Notes under the pieces: model-generated
The model's database searches: none
The model's input: the letters and a program-made list of their open reading frames with translations, nothing else
Told to the model about the DNA's origin: nothing
Position numbers and translations under genes: made by a program
Shown here: piece by piece, positions 34,354 to 43,887 of the stretch
Numbering within the stretch: position 1 is the stretch's first letter
How the letters are laid out: the number at the start of each line of letters is the position of its first letter
Assembly: GCA_963977525.1 (NCBI GenBank)
Contig: CAXBPC010000014.1
Location: 59,012-123,011, forward strand
Direction of reading: 5' to 3'
From: Ancylomarina sp963977525
GTDB lineage: Bacteria > Bacteroidota > Bacteroidia > Bacteroidales > Marinifilaceae
Length of the DNA stretch: 64,000 nucleotides

Positions 34354-37257
34354 TTATTTTAAGGCATCATATAAAATTTCCACTGGATGCAAAGCTTGTT
34401 TCCCTGTTCCATCAACTATTTGCTGACGACAGCTGGTACCTGGTGCAGAAATTAATGTCATTTCTTCTGCTTTTCTCACATAAGGAAACAACACTTGCTC
34501 TCCCATCTTCATAGATAAACTATAATGGTTCTTTTCATAGCCAAAAGCACCTGCCATTCCACAACAGCCTGATGGGATCATTTCAACTTCATAGTTTTTT
34601 GGCAAAGACAGAATATCTCGCGAAGCCTCAACTGAGGCTAAAGATTTCTGATGACAGTGTCCATGAAGGAATATTTTAGCCTTATGGTCTTTAAAATCAG
34701 CTGATGAAATATTTCCTTTCTTTATTTCTCTCAAAATATACTCATCGAAAAGGAAAGTGTTACCAGCTAATTCTATGGCAGATTCCTTTAATGAATTATC
34801 AACAAGATTGGGATATTCATCTCTAAAAGATAAAATACAGGAAGGCTCGATACCAACCAAGGGCATATCTTCTGTAATAATATCCTTTAGTAAGCTTATA
34901 TTTTTATTGGCAATCTTTTTTGCTTTTTTAAGTAAACCTTTTGAAAGAGCCGTGCGTCCGCTTTCTTTATGCCTAGGTATCTCTACTTCATAGCCTAGGT
35001 TATTCATTAACTGAATAAACTTAATACCTATATCAGCCTCCATATAACTAGTAAACTCATCAGCAAAAAGATATAATTTCCCTTTAGCATAAATTCCCCC
35101 ACCTTTCTTACTCAACTTATTATTAAGACTGCACAAACTCATTTTGGATAAAGATGGCAAATTACGTTCAGAAGCAAAACAGAGGATCTTCTTCAACAAT
35201 GATGATGTTAAAGAATTCTCAACAACAAAATTGTACAAAAAAGGAAAAATAGAAAACACAGCTTGAAAGCTAGGTAGGTTTGCGACCATCCATACTTTAA
35301 GACTGACCGAATTTTCATCATAATAGTGCTGCATAAATTCAGCCTTGAGCCTGGTCATGTCAACATTTGAAGGACATTCAGACTTACAGGCCTTACAAGA
35401 CACACATAATTCCAATGCTTCCAATATTTCGGGTTGTGAAAATATTTTTGCTGATTGAGGTCTCGAAAGCAATTCTCGTAAAACATTGGCTCGCGCACGT
35501 GTGGTATCTTTCTCATCACCTGTTGCACGATACGATGGACACATCGTTCCTCCAAATTCCATGGCTTTTCTACAATCACCAGAACCATTACATTGCTCTA
35601 TAGCAGACAGCCAACCCTTCTGATCTGAGAAATCGAAATAAGTCTTTACCTTGATATCATTATAATCTCCATCGTATCGGAGAGAAGTATCCATTGGAGG
35701 TGTATCTACAATTTTATTTGAATTAAATATTCCTTTGGGATCGAATGTTGCTTTCACTTCACGCATTAATTCATAAACTCTATCTCCAAACATCAATGGA
35801 ATGAATTCACCTCTCAAGCGACCATCACCATGCTCTCCACTTAAAGAACCCCTATGTTTCTTGACTAATAAGGCCGTCTCTCTGGCTATAGTTCGAAATA
35901 ACTTTTTATCACCATCCTCTTTTAAATCCAGTATAGGACGAAGATGCAATTCCCCTGTTCCAATATGTGCATGATATACACAAGATAAATTGTATTCATC
36001 CATCAATTTTTTGAAATCTTTCATATAAGCCGGAAGTCTCTTTGGAACCACCGCTGTATCTTCAATTACTGATACTGGCTTTGCACTACCCGGCATTGAT
36101 GAAAGTAAGCCCAAACCTGCTTTTCGCAAGGTCCAAACTCTTGAGATATCTTTGCCATATACTCTGGAACAATATCCATTAAAATGATGTGCCTTTAAAT
36201 CAGCTTCTAATTCACCAGCGACTTTATCGAGTTCTGCTTTAGAAGCAAAAGCAAGTTCTACCATTAAAATTGCAGCAGGTTCACCTTTAATGAAGAATCT
36301 ATTTTGACTTTGCTCAATATTCTTAGCACTTAATTCCAGAATATTCTTATCCATTAGCTCTACAGCTACAGGAGAATGCTTCAATGCAATTAAATTCGCT
36401 TCAAAGGATTCCTCTAAACTATCACAATGCACACAAACCAAAGCCTTTTCTTTTGGAGGTAGATCGACTAGGGATAACTTTATTTCTGTGGCTATCCCCA
36501 AGGTTCCTTCAGATCCTGCAAAAAGCTTAGCCAAATTAAAATCATCAAGCTTTATTTCATCTAAAGCGTAAGCCGTATTTCTTCGGGTCAATTCTTTTTC
36601 TGGAAAGCTATCTTCGATTTCCTGAACCAATTTATCATCAGATAAAATATCGACTAACTTCCCGTGAATATCAGCCTCAATTCCATTTCCTTTGGCTTTT
36701 TTATAAACCTCTCCTTTAGAAATTTTCTTAAAAACAGTCGAAGAACCATCACTAAGAATTACATTGGTTTCTATAGTATGTTCCCTTGTTGCACCATATA
36801 CCAATGAATGAGAGCCACATGAGTTATTTCCCAACATACCTCCTATACAACAACGATTTGCGGTTGAAGTTTCAGGACCGAAAAATAAACCAAAGGGCTT
36901 AAGATAATTATTTAACTCATCGAGGACTACTCCAGGTTCGACGATTACCCATTTCTCTTCTTCGTTTAACTCCAAAATTGAAGTCATATACTTCGATACA
37001 TCTAAAATAATACCATTACCAACCACCTGACCTGCCAATGAAGTGCCTGCTGCTCGAGGAATAATCGTCATATTATTTTGATTGGCAAACAGGACCACCT
37101 TTTCAATATCTTCAGAAGATTTTGGATAGATTACAGCCAAAGGTAACTCCCTGTAGGCAGAGGCATCTGTTGCATAAATAATACGATGCAAATTATCATT
37201 TACCAATTCCCCCTGAAGCCGATTTTTTAAATTATCAAATTCCATATTTAGATTCAT
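34354..37257 (-). CDS. FAD-linked oxidase with Fe-S and CCG domains (YdiJ-like)
   Basis: A 967-residue flavo-iron-sulfur enzyme of the D-2-hydroxyacid dehydrogenase group (D-lactate, glycolate or 2-hydroxyglutarate). An N-terminal FAD-binding PCMH domain has IIPRAAGTSLAGQVVG and NNSCGSHSLVYGA; the middle is a FAD-oxidase C domain with HAHIGTGELHLRP and GEHGDGR. Near residue 555 CNGSGDCRK and near 620 CVSCKACKSECP are cluster ligands. The C-terminus has CCG-type motifs HGHCHQKSL and CCGMAGAFG (about 900). Length fits YdiJ (about 1000). Met5 is an alternative start. Substrate cannot be fixed by sequence. Confidence 0.88.
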   Translation of the reverse strand: MNLNMEFDNLKNRLQGELVNDNLHRIIYATDASAYRELPLAVIYPKSSEDIEKVVLFANQNNMTIIPRAAGTSLAGQVVGNGIILDVSKYMTSILELNEEEKWVIVEPGVVLDELNNYLKPFGLFFGPETSTANRCCIGGMLGNNSCGSHSLVYGATREHTIETNVILSDGSSTVFKKISKGEVYKKAKGNGIEADIHGKLVDILSDDKLVQEIEDSFPEKELTRRNTAYALDEIKLDDFNLAKLFAGSEGTLGIATEIKLSLVDLPPKEKALVCVHCDSLEESFEANLIALKHSPVAVELMDKNILELSAKNIEQSQNRFFIKGEPAAILMVELAFASKAELDKVAGELEADLKAHHFNGYCSRVYGKDISRVWTLRKAGLGLLSSMPGSAKPVSVIEDTAVVPKRLPAYMKDFKKLMDEYNLSCVYHAHIGTGELHLRPILDLKEDGDKKLFRTIARETALLVKKHRGSLSGEHGDGRLRGEFIPLMFGDRVYELMREVKATFDPKGIFNSNKIVDTPPMDTSLRYDGDYNDIKVKTYFDFSDQKGWLSAIEQCNGSGDCRKAMEFGGTMCPSYRATGDEKDTTRARANVLRELLSRPQSAKIFSQPEILEALELCVSCKACKSECPSNVDMTRLKAEFMQHYYDENSVSLKVWMVANLPSFQAVFSIFPFLYNFVVENSLTSSLLKKILCFASERNLPSLSKMSLCSLNNKLSKKGGGIYAKGKLYLFADEFTSYMEADIGIKFIQLMNNLGYEVEIPRHKESGRTALSKGLLKKAKKIANKNISLLKDIITEDMPLVGIEPSCILSFRDEYPNLVDNSLKESAIELAGNTFLFDEYILREIKKGNISSADFKDHKAKIFLHGHCHQKSLASVEASRDILSLPKNYEVEMIPSGCCGMAGAFGYEKNHYSLSMKMGEQVLFPYVRKAEEMTLISAPGTSCRQQIVDGTGKQALHPVEILYDALK

Positions 37258-37271
37258 GTATATACACAGTT

Positions 37272-37309
37272 TGAAAAAAACAAGAAAAGCCTACACATGG
37301 CAGGCTTTT
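37272..37309 (-). terminator. Terminator of the polysaccharide operon
   Basis: Minus-strand AAAAGCCT / AGGCTTTT stem with a 9-base loop, followed by CTTG and seven U. It lies about 20 bases after the last gene of the operon (stop at 37330). Confidence 0.8.
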
Positions 37310-37329
37310 AATATTTTAAGAAGAATTGA

Positions 37330-38301
37330 CTAGCTAGTCCAGCCAAATGGATGTTCCTCCAATTCCAGTTTTGCAAAAGGATGATACTCTCCTTTTAAAC
37401 CTATTGGACTTGCGTGTCTGATATCATGTACAATTTCGATACATGGACGAACTTCATCTAAGCCAAATCCGTTTCCATCCAAAATATGACGGTAACTATC
37501 AGTATGTAGCTCTGTGAATCCATCAGAGAATTCAACTTCTTCTCCATCCATCTCTAATAAACGGTAGGTTTTCTTTCCAGCTTCTTTTATTTCTTTAGGC
37601 AAAGTATTCTCATTTATACTCAAAAAGTAACGAACTCTTGCTTTATCAAATTCAAGATAACCGGAAACTCTATCGTGAGACGAAACATGAACAACGTTCT
37701 TTTTTACAGCACCAAAAACCCATTGTAACATATCGTAAAAATGTACTCCGATATTAGTTGCAATTCCACCACTCTTGCGCACATCACCTTTCCAACTTGT
37801 ATAATACCAACTTCCTCTTGATGTGATATATGTTAGGTCTACATCATAAACCTTATCTTTAGGGCCATTCTCAACTTTAGCCTTCAAAGCTTTAATTGAA
37901 TCATGTAGTCGCAACTGAAGAATATTATTTAATGTTCCTCCTGTTTCTCTTTCCACTTCCTGTAAGGCATCAATATTCCATGGATTAAGCACCAAGGGTT
38001 TTTCCGAAATAACATCTGCCCCCATTCTCAATCCATAACGAATATGGGCATCGTGTAGGTAGTTAGGCGTACAAACGGTCACCATATCAACTTGCTTATC
38101 TGTACCTTTTAATTTTGACAGATGTCTATCGAATAACTCCTGTTGTGTAAAAAAAGAAGCACTAGGATAAAAACTATCCATAATACCCACACTATCGAAT
38201 ACATCGTAAGCAGCAACAAGATTATTATTTGTATCTTTTATTGCTCTTAAATGTCGAGGTGCGATGTACCCACCCACACCAATGATTGCAAAATTCTTCA
38301 T
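37330..38301 (-). CDS. WbpB/WlbA-like UDP-GlcNAcA 3-dehydrogenase (Gfo/Idh/MocA)
   Basis: A 323-residue oxidoreductase. The NAD motif is GVGGYIAPRHL (8-18), and EKPLVLNP (Glu100, Lys101) is the catalytic family signature. GWYYTSWKGDVRKSGGIATNIGVHFYD-like region matches WlbA/WbpB, which oxidises the C3 hydroxyl of UDP-N-acetylglucosaminuronic acid. It is followed on the minus strand by the terminator and preceded three bases away by the aminotransferase and further by the acetyltransferase, exactly the set needed for UDP-2,3-diacetamido-glucuronic acid. Last gene of the long operon. Confidence 0.88.
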   Translation of the reverse strand: MKNFAIIGVGGYIAPRHLRAIKDTNNNLVAAYDVFDSVGIMDSFYPSASFFTQQELFDRHLSKLKGTDKQVDMVTVCTPNYLHDAHIRYGLRMGADVISEKPLVLNPWNIDALQEVERETGGTLNNILQLRLHDSIKALKAKVENGPKDKVYDVDLTYITSRGSWYYTSWKGDVRKSGGIATNIGVHFYDMLQWVFGAVKKNVVHVSSHDRVSGYLEFDKARVRYFLSINENTLPKEIKEAGKKTYRLLEMDGEEVEFSDGFTELHTDSYRHILDGNGFGLDEVRPCIEIVHDIRHASPIGLKGEYHPFAKLELEEHPFGWTS

Positions 38302-38303
38302 TT

Positions 38304-39437
38304 TTATATTGATTTCATAATGCTCTTAACAGCATCTGTTATATAATTCAGTTCGTCTTGAGTCATCTCAGTATGTATAGGAAGAGATAAGACCTCTTCG
38401 CTCAACATCTCTGCAACAGGAAAACTTCCCTTTCCATATGATTCACTGGCATAGCCTTTCTGAAAATGTAATGGAATAGGATAATAGATCATGGAGGGAA
38501 TGCCTCTATTGTCTAATTCTGCTTTCAATAAATCACGTTTCCCATCAGCAACTCTTAGCGTATATTGATGAAAAACATGTGTTGAATAATCCGCTCTTTT
38601 AGGAATTCTGATCCCTTCAATATCTGCCAATATATTATCGTAATGACTCGCGGCAAAATTTCTTGCAGCAGAATAATCATCTAAATGCTTCAATTTCACA
38701 TCAAGAACAGCTGCCTGCAAAGTATCCAAACGGGAGTTACATCCAATAACATCATGATGATATTTTACCGATTGACCATGATTGGTAATCATTTTAGCTT
38801 TAGAAGCTAAGTCGTCATCAGAGATAAACATCGCACCGCCATCACCATAACAACCTAAATTCTTGGAAGGGAAAAAAGATGTTGTCCCAATATCTCCCAT
38901 AGTACCTGCTTTCATTTTTCTTCCATCAGAAAAGGTATAATCGGCACCAATTGCTTGAGCTGTATCTTCAACAATCTTTAGATCATGTTTTTTTGCAATT
39001 GCAATAATAGCTTCCATATCGGCACATTGCCCATACAAATGAACAGGAACAATTGCTTTTGTTTTATCACCAATACATTCCTCTATCTTAGAGTCATCGA
39101 TGGTATAAAGATCATCTAAACAATCTACAAAAACAGGCTCTAAACCCAATAGCGATATAACTTCAGCAGTAGCTACATAAGTATGTACAGGAACAATTAC
39201 TTCATCCCCTGCTTTTAAACCCAAAGCCATCAATGCAATTTGCAAAGCATCTGTACCATTGGCACAAGGAACTACATTAGCTACTCCATTATAGGTGGCT
39301 AAGTTTTTAGCAAATTCAGAGACTTTAGGTCCATTAATAAATGCAGTTGTATCTATCACATTCTGAATACCAGCATCAACCTCAGATTTTATCTTTTCGT
39401 ACTGACCCTTTAGGTCAACCATTCTTATTTGCATCAT
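38304..39437 (-). CDS. WbpE-like DegT/DnrJ/EryC1/StrS aminotransferase
   Basis: A 377-residue PLP enzyme. The PLP lysine is Lys192 in SFFPSKNLG, with VEDTAQAIGA as the Asp-containing motif. It should aminate the 3-keto group made by the WbpB-like neighbour. I chose the ATG at 39437. An in-frame GTG at 39458 would overlap the preceding gene by 13 bases; an ATG at 39434 is also possible. The gene is separated by 2 bases from the dehydrogenase gene, so the two are translated together. Confidence 0.85.
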   Translation of the reverse strand: MMQIRMVDLKGQYEKIKSEVDAGIQNVIDTTAFINGPKVSEFAKNLATYNGVANVVPCANGTDALQIALMALGLKAGDEVIVPVHTYVATAEVISLLGLEPVFVDCLDDLYTIDDSKIEECIGDKTKAIVPVHLYGQCADMEAIIAIAKKHDLKIVEDTAQAIGADYTFSDGRKMKAGTMGDIGTTSFFPSKNLGCYGDGGAMFISDDDLASKAKMITNHGQSVKYHHDVIGCNSRLDTLQAAVLDVKLKHLDDYSAARNFAASHYDNILADIEGIRIPKRADYSTHVFHQYTLRVADGKRDLLKAELDNRGIPSMIYYPIPLHFQKGYASESYGKGSFPVAEMLSEEVLSLPIHTEMTQDELNYITDAVKSIMKSI

Positions 39438-39445
39438 TCTAAACT

Positions 39446-40027
39446 CTATTTTTTCCACTTTCTAACAATTCCATTTTCCAAGATATATTCTTCTTTAGAA
39501 TCTGAACAAAGAGCAATTCCCTTATCATCAAAAATAAGCTTAGTACCATGTTCACTCATCCATCCAATTTGTTTGGCCGGATTGCCAACGACCATAGCAT
39601 AAGCTGGAACTACTTTTGTAACGACTGCACCCGCACCAATAAAAGCATACTCACCAATATCATGACCACACACAATAGTAGCATTAGCTCCAATACTTGC
39701 ACCTTTTCGAACAATGGTACACATGTACTCATTTTTTCTATTGACAGAGGATCGAGGATTAATGACATTGGTAAAAACCATAGATGGACCTAAAAAAACA
39801 TCATCTTCACAAGTCACACCTGTATAAATGGATACGTTATTCTGAACCTTCACATTATTACCCAATATGACTTCAGGAGATACAACTACATTCTGTCCAA
39901 TATTACATGCTTCTCCTAAAACACAATTGCTCATGATATGTGAGAAATGCCAAATTTTGGTATTAGCTCCTATTTTGCAGTCATCATCTACAATCGCTGT
40001 TTCGTGAGCAAAATATTTTTTTTTCAT
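39446..40027 (-). CDS. WbpD-like hexapeptide N-acetyltransferase
   Basis: A 193-residue left-handed beta-helix protein made of hexapeptide repeats (such as VVSPEVILGNNVKVQNNVSI). It begins with HETAIVDDDCKIGANTKIWHF, as in WbpD/WlbB, which acetylate the 3-amino group of UDP-GlcNAc3NA. Position between the aminotransferase gene and the sugar transferase gene supports this. The family acts as a trimer using acetyl-CoA. Confidence 0.88.
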   Translation of the reverse strand: MKKKYFAHETAIVDDDCKIGANTKIWHFSHIMSNCVLGEACNIGQNVVVSPEVILGNNVKVQNNVSIYTGVTCEDDVFLGPSMVFTNVINPRSSVNRKNEYMCTIVRKGASIGANATIVCGHDIGEYAFIGAGAVVTKVVPAYAMVVGNPAKQIGWMSEHGTKLIFDDKGIALCSDSKEEYILENGIVRKWKK

Positions 40028-40059
40028 AACGATTCAATATAGTTTAGAAATAATTAGGC

Positions 40060-40737
40060 CTAATTTTTTAATCCCTCTGGTAAGGCTGGTAAATCTTTAA
40101 ACCACTTTTCCATCAACTTACTCTCAGGAAAAAGAATAACCCAAGCTGTTAAAAATATGATTTTAAAATCAGTCATGAATGTTAGGTTATTCTGATACCA
40201 AACTTCTAACTCACCTTTATAAGGCGCAATGTGTTTCTCATAAAACTCATGCGGATCACCACCTGCATTGGTCATCATTCTTTCTTCATCACGAAAAACT
40301 ACAGAACCAATTCCTGTAATACCTGGTTTGGCATTATAAATAACATCTTGAATAGGCTTTGGAAATTTATAGAAATCGACCTCCATTTGAGGACGAGGCC
40401 CAACAATAGTCATATTACCAATTAATGTATTTATAAGTTGAGGCAGTTCATTAATCTTTGTTTTACGCAAGAAACCACCCATAGGCAAAACTCTTGGATC
40501 TTTTCGTAAAGTTAAAGAACCAGTTCCCATATTTGGGCTATTCTTCAACATAGTCGCAAACTTCAAGATTTGGAAGCGCTTGTTTTTATGGCCGACACGT
40601 TTCTGTGAATAAAAAACGTAATGTTCCCCCGTTAGTAATAACCCAATTACGATTGGAATTAACAATGGAGATAAAATCACCAAGGCAATAAGAGATGCTA
40701 AGAAATCGATAAGCCTTTTAAAAAAATATTTATACAT
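40060..40737 (-). CDS. Initiating sugar-phosphate transferase (PglC/WcaJ type)
   Basis: A 225-residue monotopic phosphoglycosyltransferase that starts repeat-unit assembly by moving a sugar-phosphate to undecaprenyl phosphate. One N-terminal membrane helix (about 12-35) precedes FYSQKRVGHKNKRFQILKF and TIVGPRPQ. The family dyad normally reads D-E in KTxxDELPQL; here it is Asn96-Glu97 (KTKINELPQL), so the nucleophilic Asp is replaced. It is short, without the polytopic N-domain of WcaJ, like PglC. It lies beside dehydratase, aminotransferase and acetyltransferase genes that could make a bacillosamine-like first sugar. Confidence 0.85.
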   Translation of the reverse strand: MYKYFFKRLIDFLASLIALVILSPLLIPIVIGLLLTGEHYVFYSQKRVGHKNKRFQILKFATMLKNSPNMGTGSLTLRKDPRVLPMGGFLRKTKINELPQLINTLIGNMTIVGPRPQMEVDFYKFPKPIQDVIYNAKPGITGIGSVVFRDEERMMTNAGGDPHEFYEKHIAPYKGELEVWYQNNLTFMTDFKIIFLTAWVILFPESKLMEKWFKDLPALPEGLKN

Positions 40738-40743
40738 AAAACT

Positions 40744-41958
40744 TTACATTTTTTGATCTAAACTTTTACCTGTTTCAATATGCTTGAAGTTGGGTAAAAA
40801 GTTAGATAAAGCTATAACAATTCCGGCTTTTGAAATATCTGAAGCAGCTAATAAATCGGATAACTCACTGGTTAATACACCAACTTCACTCAGTTCTTTT
40901 TTAGGGGCATTTTTAATGACACCTAATGATGAAAAGCTCTGCTCATCAAGAATTTCATCATCAGTGAAAAATTCTTCAAAACTCTTTTCTCCTGAAGTAT
41001 CTGAACCAAAGTAAAACACAGGATAGTGAGTTGAATTCTCATCTAAATCTAAGGCTTTTTGCTTAGCTTCTTCTTCACTTGAACACACTAAGGGTTCATA
41101 TCCCAAAGTTCTTAAAAAGCGATCAGAAATTTCTGCAAAAGTTACCATTTGCTCAGCCTTTAATCTAGGAAAAAAAATATCTCCTGATTTTCCAAGAACA
41201 CAAGCCATCAAACAGATTTGACCAGACTCATCAGGAGAAACAAAATAACGTTTCACATCAGATGGTGCAGAAAAAGGTTGTTTTTTAATTAAACGAGAAA
41301 TAAAACCATCCAATAAAGACCCATTTGAAAAGGCTACATTAGCAAAACGAGCTGTAGATATAGGATATTCTCGTGAATAAGCCATAATCACTTCTTCCAT
41401 GATCTTCTTGCTGGCTCCCATTATGTTAACAGGATTGGCAGCCTTATCAGTAGAAACGCAGAAAAAATGCTTAGGTGGAAATTTCAATAGTTCCTTTAAT
41501 AAGATTTCGGCCTTAAGAACATTATTATCAATCAATGCCGTAATAGAATAATGATCCTTTTCGCTACGCACATGCTTGTGTGCAGCAAAATTGGCAACAA
41601 TATCGAAAGGGCCCTCATTTTGAAACATGCGATAAAAAACAGGATCGGCAAAGTTCAAAGGGTAAGTTTTATAAAACTCCGGCACCTTCATACCATAGGA
41701 ACTTCTTAAGTCACGAGTCAGCTCTGTCAAACCATTCTCGTTGGTATCAACAACAATCAGCTTAGCTGGTTCATATTTAAGCATGGCTCTTATAAAGGAG
41801 GAGCCAATGGTACCTGCCCCACCAATAACCAAGGCTGTCTTCCCTTTAATTTCCGAACTCAATTGCTCATGATTAGTCTTTAAATCTTCTGCAAACATAC
41901 TCTCCTTTCGGAAAGTAATATTTTCAGATATAAATTGAGGGATATTTAGATTTCTCAT
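40744..41958 (-). CDS. NDP-sugar 4,6-dehydratase/epimerase, CapD/PglF-soluble type
   Basis: A 404-residue SDR. The NAD motif GGAGTIGSSFIR (about 46-57), FCVSTDKAANPVNIMGASK and MSGASK-like catalytic region point to the FlaA1/CapD soluble group. It lacks the N-terminal membrane domain of WbpM/PglF. Such enzymes convert UDP-GlcNAc to a 4-keto-6-deoxy sugar. With the aminotransferase at 42001 it could form UDP-4-amino-4,6-dideoxy-GlcNAc; this pairing is inferred from position. The C-terminal 80 residues are extra and variable. Six bases upstream of the PglC-like gene start. Confidence 0.85.
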   Translation of the reverse strand: MRNLNIPQFISENITFRKESMFAEDLKTNHEQLSSEIKGKTALVIGGAGTIGSSFIRAMLKYEPAKLIVVDTNENGLTELTRDLRSSYGMKVPEFYKTYPLNFADPVFYRMFQNEGPFDIVANFAAHKHVRSEKDHYSITALIDNNVLKAEILLKELLKFPPKHFFCVSTDKAANPVNIMGASKKIMEEVIMAYSREYPISTARFANVAFSNGSLLDGFISRLIKKQPFSAPSDVKRYFVSPDESGQICLMACVLGKSGDIFFPRLKAEQMVTFAEISDRFLRTLGYEPLVCSSEEEAKQKALDLDENSTHYPVFYFGSDTSGEKSFEEFFTDDEILDEQSFSSLGVIKNAPKKELSEVGVLTSELSDLLAASDISKAGIVIALSNFLPNFKHIETGKSLDQKM

Positions 41959-42000
41959 ATTCTTTTAATAATTAGTAATTTGATTGATTTCTAACTATAA

Positions 42001-43230
42001 TCAAACATTACAGTTCATAACCACTTTAATATAGGCTTCTTCAACCAACTGACATACTGTTTTCAATTGATTTTCAGATAGATTATTATAGACCGGTAAT
42101 GAGATTTCATTTGAATACAATTCGTACGTATTCGGATAATCTTCCATCTTATAACCTAAATTCTTAAATAACGTTAGCATAGGCATGGGTATATAATGCA
42201 CATTAACGCCAACACCATTAGTTGAGATATAATGAATCATTTCATCCCTTTGAACTTCAGTAATTCCATTTATACGTAGTAGGTATAAATGATATGAAGA
42301 TTCTTTTGATTCGTCAATAGATAACGGAATATTTCCCCAATCAAATTTATTAAAAAATGTATCGTAATGCTTAAAAATAGCTTTACGTTCAGGAAGTAAT
42401 TCGGTTTTATATTTCTTAATCTGAGCTAAACCAACAGAAGCGCAGATATCTGGCATATTTACTTTTAGACCTTGATCGATAATATCATATTTCCAAGCTC
42501 CAGGTTGATTCTTTTCGAAGGCAGATTTGTTTTGTCCATTTAAAGACAAAGCCTTTAAAAATTTATATTCTACTGCGTGGTTAAACACTTCAGGCAAGTT
42601 TAAACAAATAGCACCACCTTCTCCGGTGGTAATATTCTTGACTGAATGTAAAGAGAAAACAGTAATATCAGCAAGCCTTCCAACAGGAACACCTTGACTT
42701 TGTGCTCCAATAGAATGAGCTGCATCAGCCATTACTAAAATCCTATTAAGTTTTTCTTGTTGTTTACCTTTAGCCTTAAATTGTTCCTTCACATCTTTAG
42801 ATGAGACTAATGCCATAATGCTATCATAGTCGCAAGGCCAACCCGCCATATCAACAGGAAAAATAGCTTTGGTCCTTTCAGTAATAGCCTTTTTAATATT
42901 CTCAGGTTTAATCGTAAAATCATCCTTCACATCGACCATTACAGGAGTAGCTCCCATATTTAAAACCGCAAGAGCTGTAGCAGAATAGGTGTAAGATGGA
43001 ATGATAACTTCATCGCCTGCCCCTACACCAAACCAACGTAAAGTTAACATAGCGCCAGAGGTCCAGGAATTTACGCAGATAACCGTATTAGTATCCGTTA
43101 ATTTTTGAATTTCTTTTTCTAAAGCAATCACCTTAGGTCCAGAAGTTAACCAACCCGTGTTGATTAATGTATCGTTCATCTCATCGATGACATCCTGATC
43201 AATTACAGGAAGAGAGAAAGGTATTTTCAT
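42001..43230 (-). CDS. DegT-family aminotransferase, possibly PglE-like
   Basis: A 409-residue PLP aminotransferase. Lys198 lies in SLHSVKNITTGEGGA and Asp169 in MADAAHSIGAQ, both family signature positions. It follows a GNAT gene and precedes the 4,6-dehydratase gene, so a likely substrate is the 4-keto-6-deoxy sugar (PglE-like role). About 25 residues longer than the WbpE-like relative. The assignment of substrate is an inference. Confidence 0.85.
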   Translation of the reverse strand: MKIPFSLPVIDQDVIDEMNDTLINTGWLTSGPKVIALEKEIQKLTDTNTVICVNSWTSGAMLTLRWFGVGAGDEVIIPSYTYSATALAVLNMGATPVMVDVKDDFTIKPENIKKAITERTKAIFPVDMAGWPCDYDSIMALVSSKDVKEQFKAKGKQQEKLNRILVMADAAHSIGAQSQGVPVGRLADITVFSLHSVKNITTGEGGAICLNLPEVFNHAVEYKFLKALSLNGQNKSAFEKNQPGAWKYDIIDQGLKVNMPDICASVGLAQIKKYKTELLPERKAIFKHYDTFFNKFDWGNIPLSIDESKESSYHLYLLRINGITEVQRDEMIHYISTNGVGVNVHYIPMPMLTLFKNLGYKMEDYPNTYELYSNEISLPVYNNLSENQLKTVCQLVEEAYIKVVMNCNV

Positions 43231-43287
43231 ATAATAGTTAAAATAAATGGGTAAACTAGATACTTACAATGGTTTCATAAAAAAAAA

Positions 43288-43887
43288 CTACAAATTCTTA
43301 ACGAGTTTGTACATTCGTCTATTGGGATAACTTGTAAAATCATAAAAAATTTCATATCCCATTTTTTTATAAAAGGCAATCACACCTTCATTATCAAAAT
43401 AATCAGTAGTTAATGCACTCTTTTTGACGTTAAATTTTAACAATTCATCTTCAAACGCTTGGAGTAATAACTTCCCATAACCAAGTCCTTTATATTGTGG
43501 AGGAACAGCTATAGAGAGAAGTTCTGCATAATCGCCTAAATCTTCATTATGCTTTGCCCCCTTCTTAAGATTATTTAATAATCTAAATATTGCCATAGGT
43601 CTACTAATACTAACAATAAATAGCACCCAAACGTAATAAAAAAAATTATGAATTAATATATTCTTATGAAAACCTTTTGAATAGGTAGATCCAACGGCAA
43701 AACCTAAAACAGTGCCTACATCATCTTGAAGGCATAAAACAAGTCCTTTAGGACTCTTTAAAACTGTGGAATAATATAATTTCAGGAATTTTGATCCGAG
43801 TGATGTTAAAAAGAAATCACGAAAAGCCTGATTGTGAACATCAATTAAACCAACCGGTATTTTTTTGTCAATTTTAGTTATTTTCAT
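43288..43887 (-). CDS. GNAT family acetyltransferase
   Basis: A 199-residue GNAT protein. The acyl-CoA-binding motif appears as YKGLGYGKLLLQAFE, in about the usual place (residues 130-145), and GVIAFYKKMGYEIF is the C-terminal strand. In context it could acetylate the amino sugar made by the neighbouring dehydratase and aminotransferase. It contains an extended hydrophobic middle (FFYYVWVLFIVSI), perhaps for membrane contact. Confidence 0.8.
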   Translation of the reverse strand: MKITKIDKKIPVGLIDVHNQAFRDFFLTSLGSKFLKLYYSTVLKSPKGLVLCLQDDVGTVLGFAVGSTYSKGFHKNILIHNFFYYVWVLFIVSISRPMAIFRLLNNLKKGAKHNEDLGDYAELLSIAVPPQYKGLGYGKLLLQAFEDELLKFNVKKSALTTDYFDNEGVIAFYKKMGYEIFYDFTSYPNRRMYKLVKNL

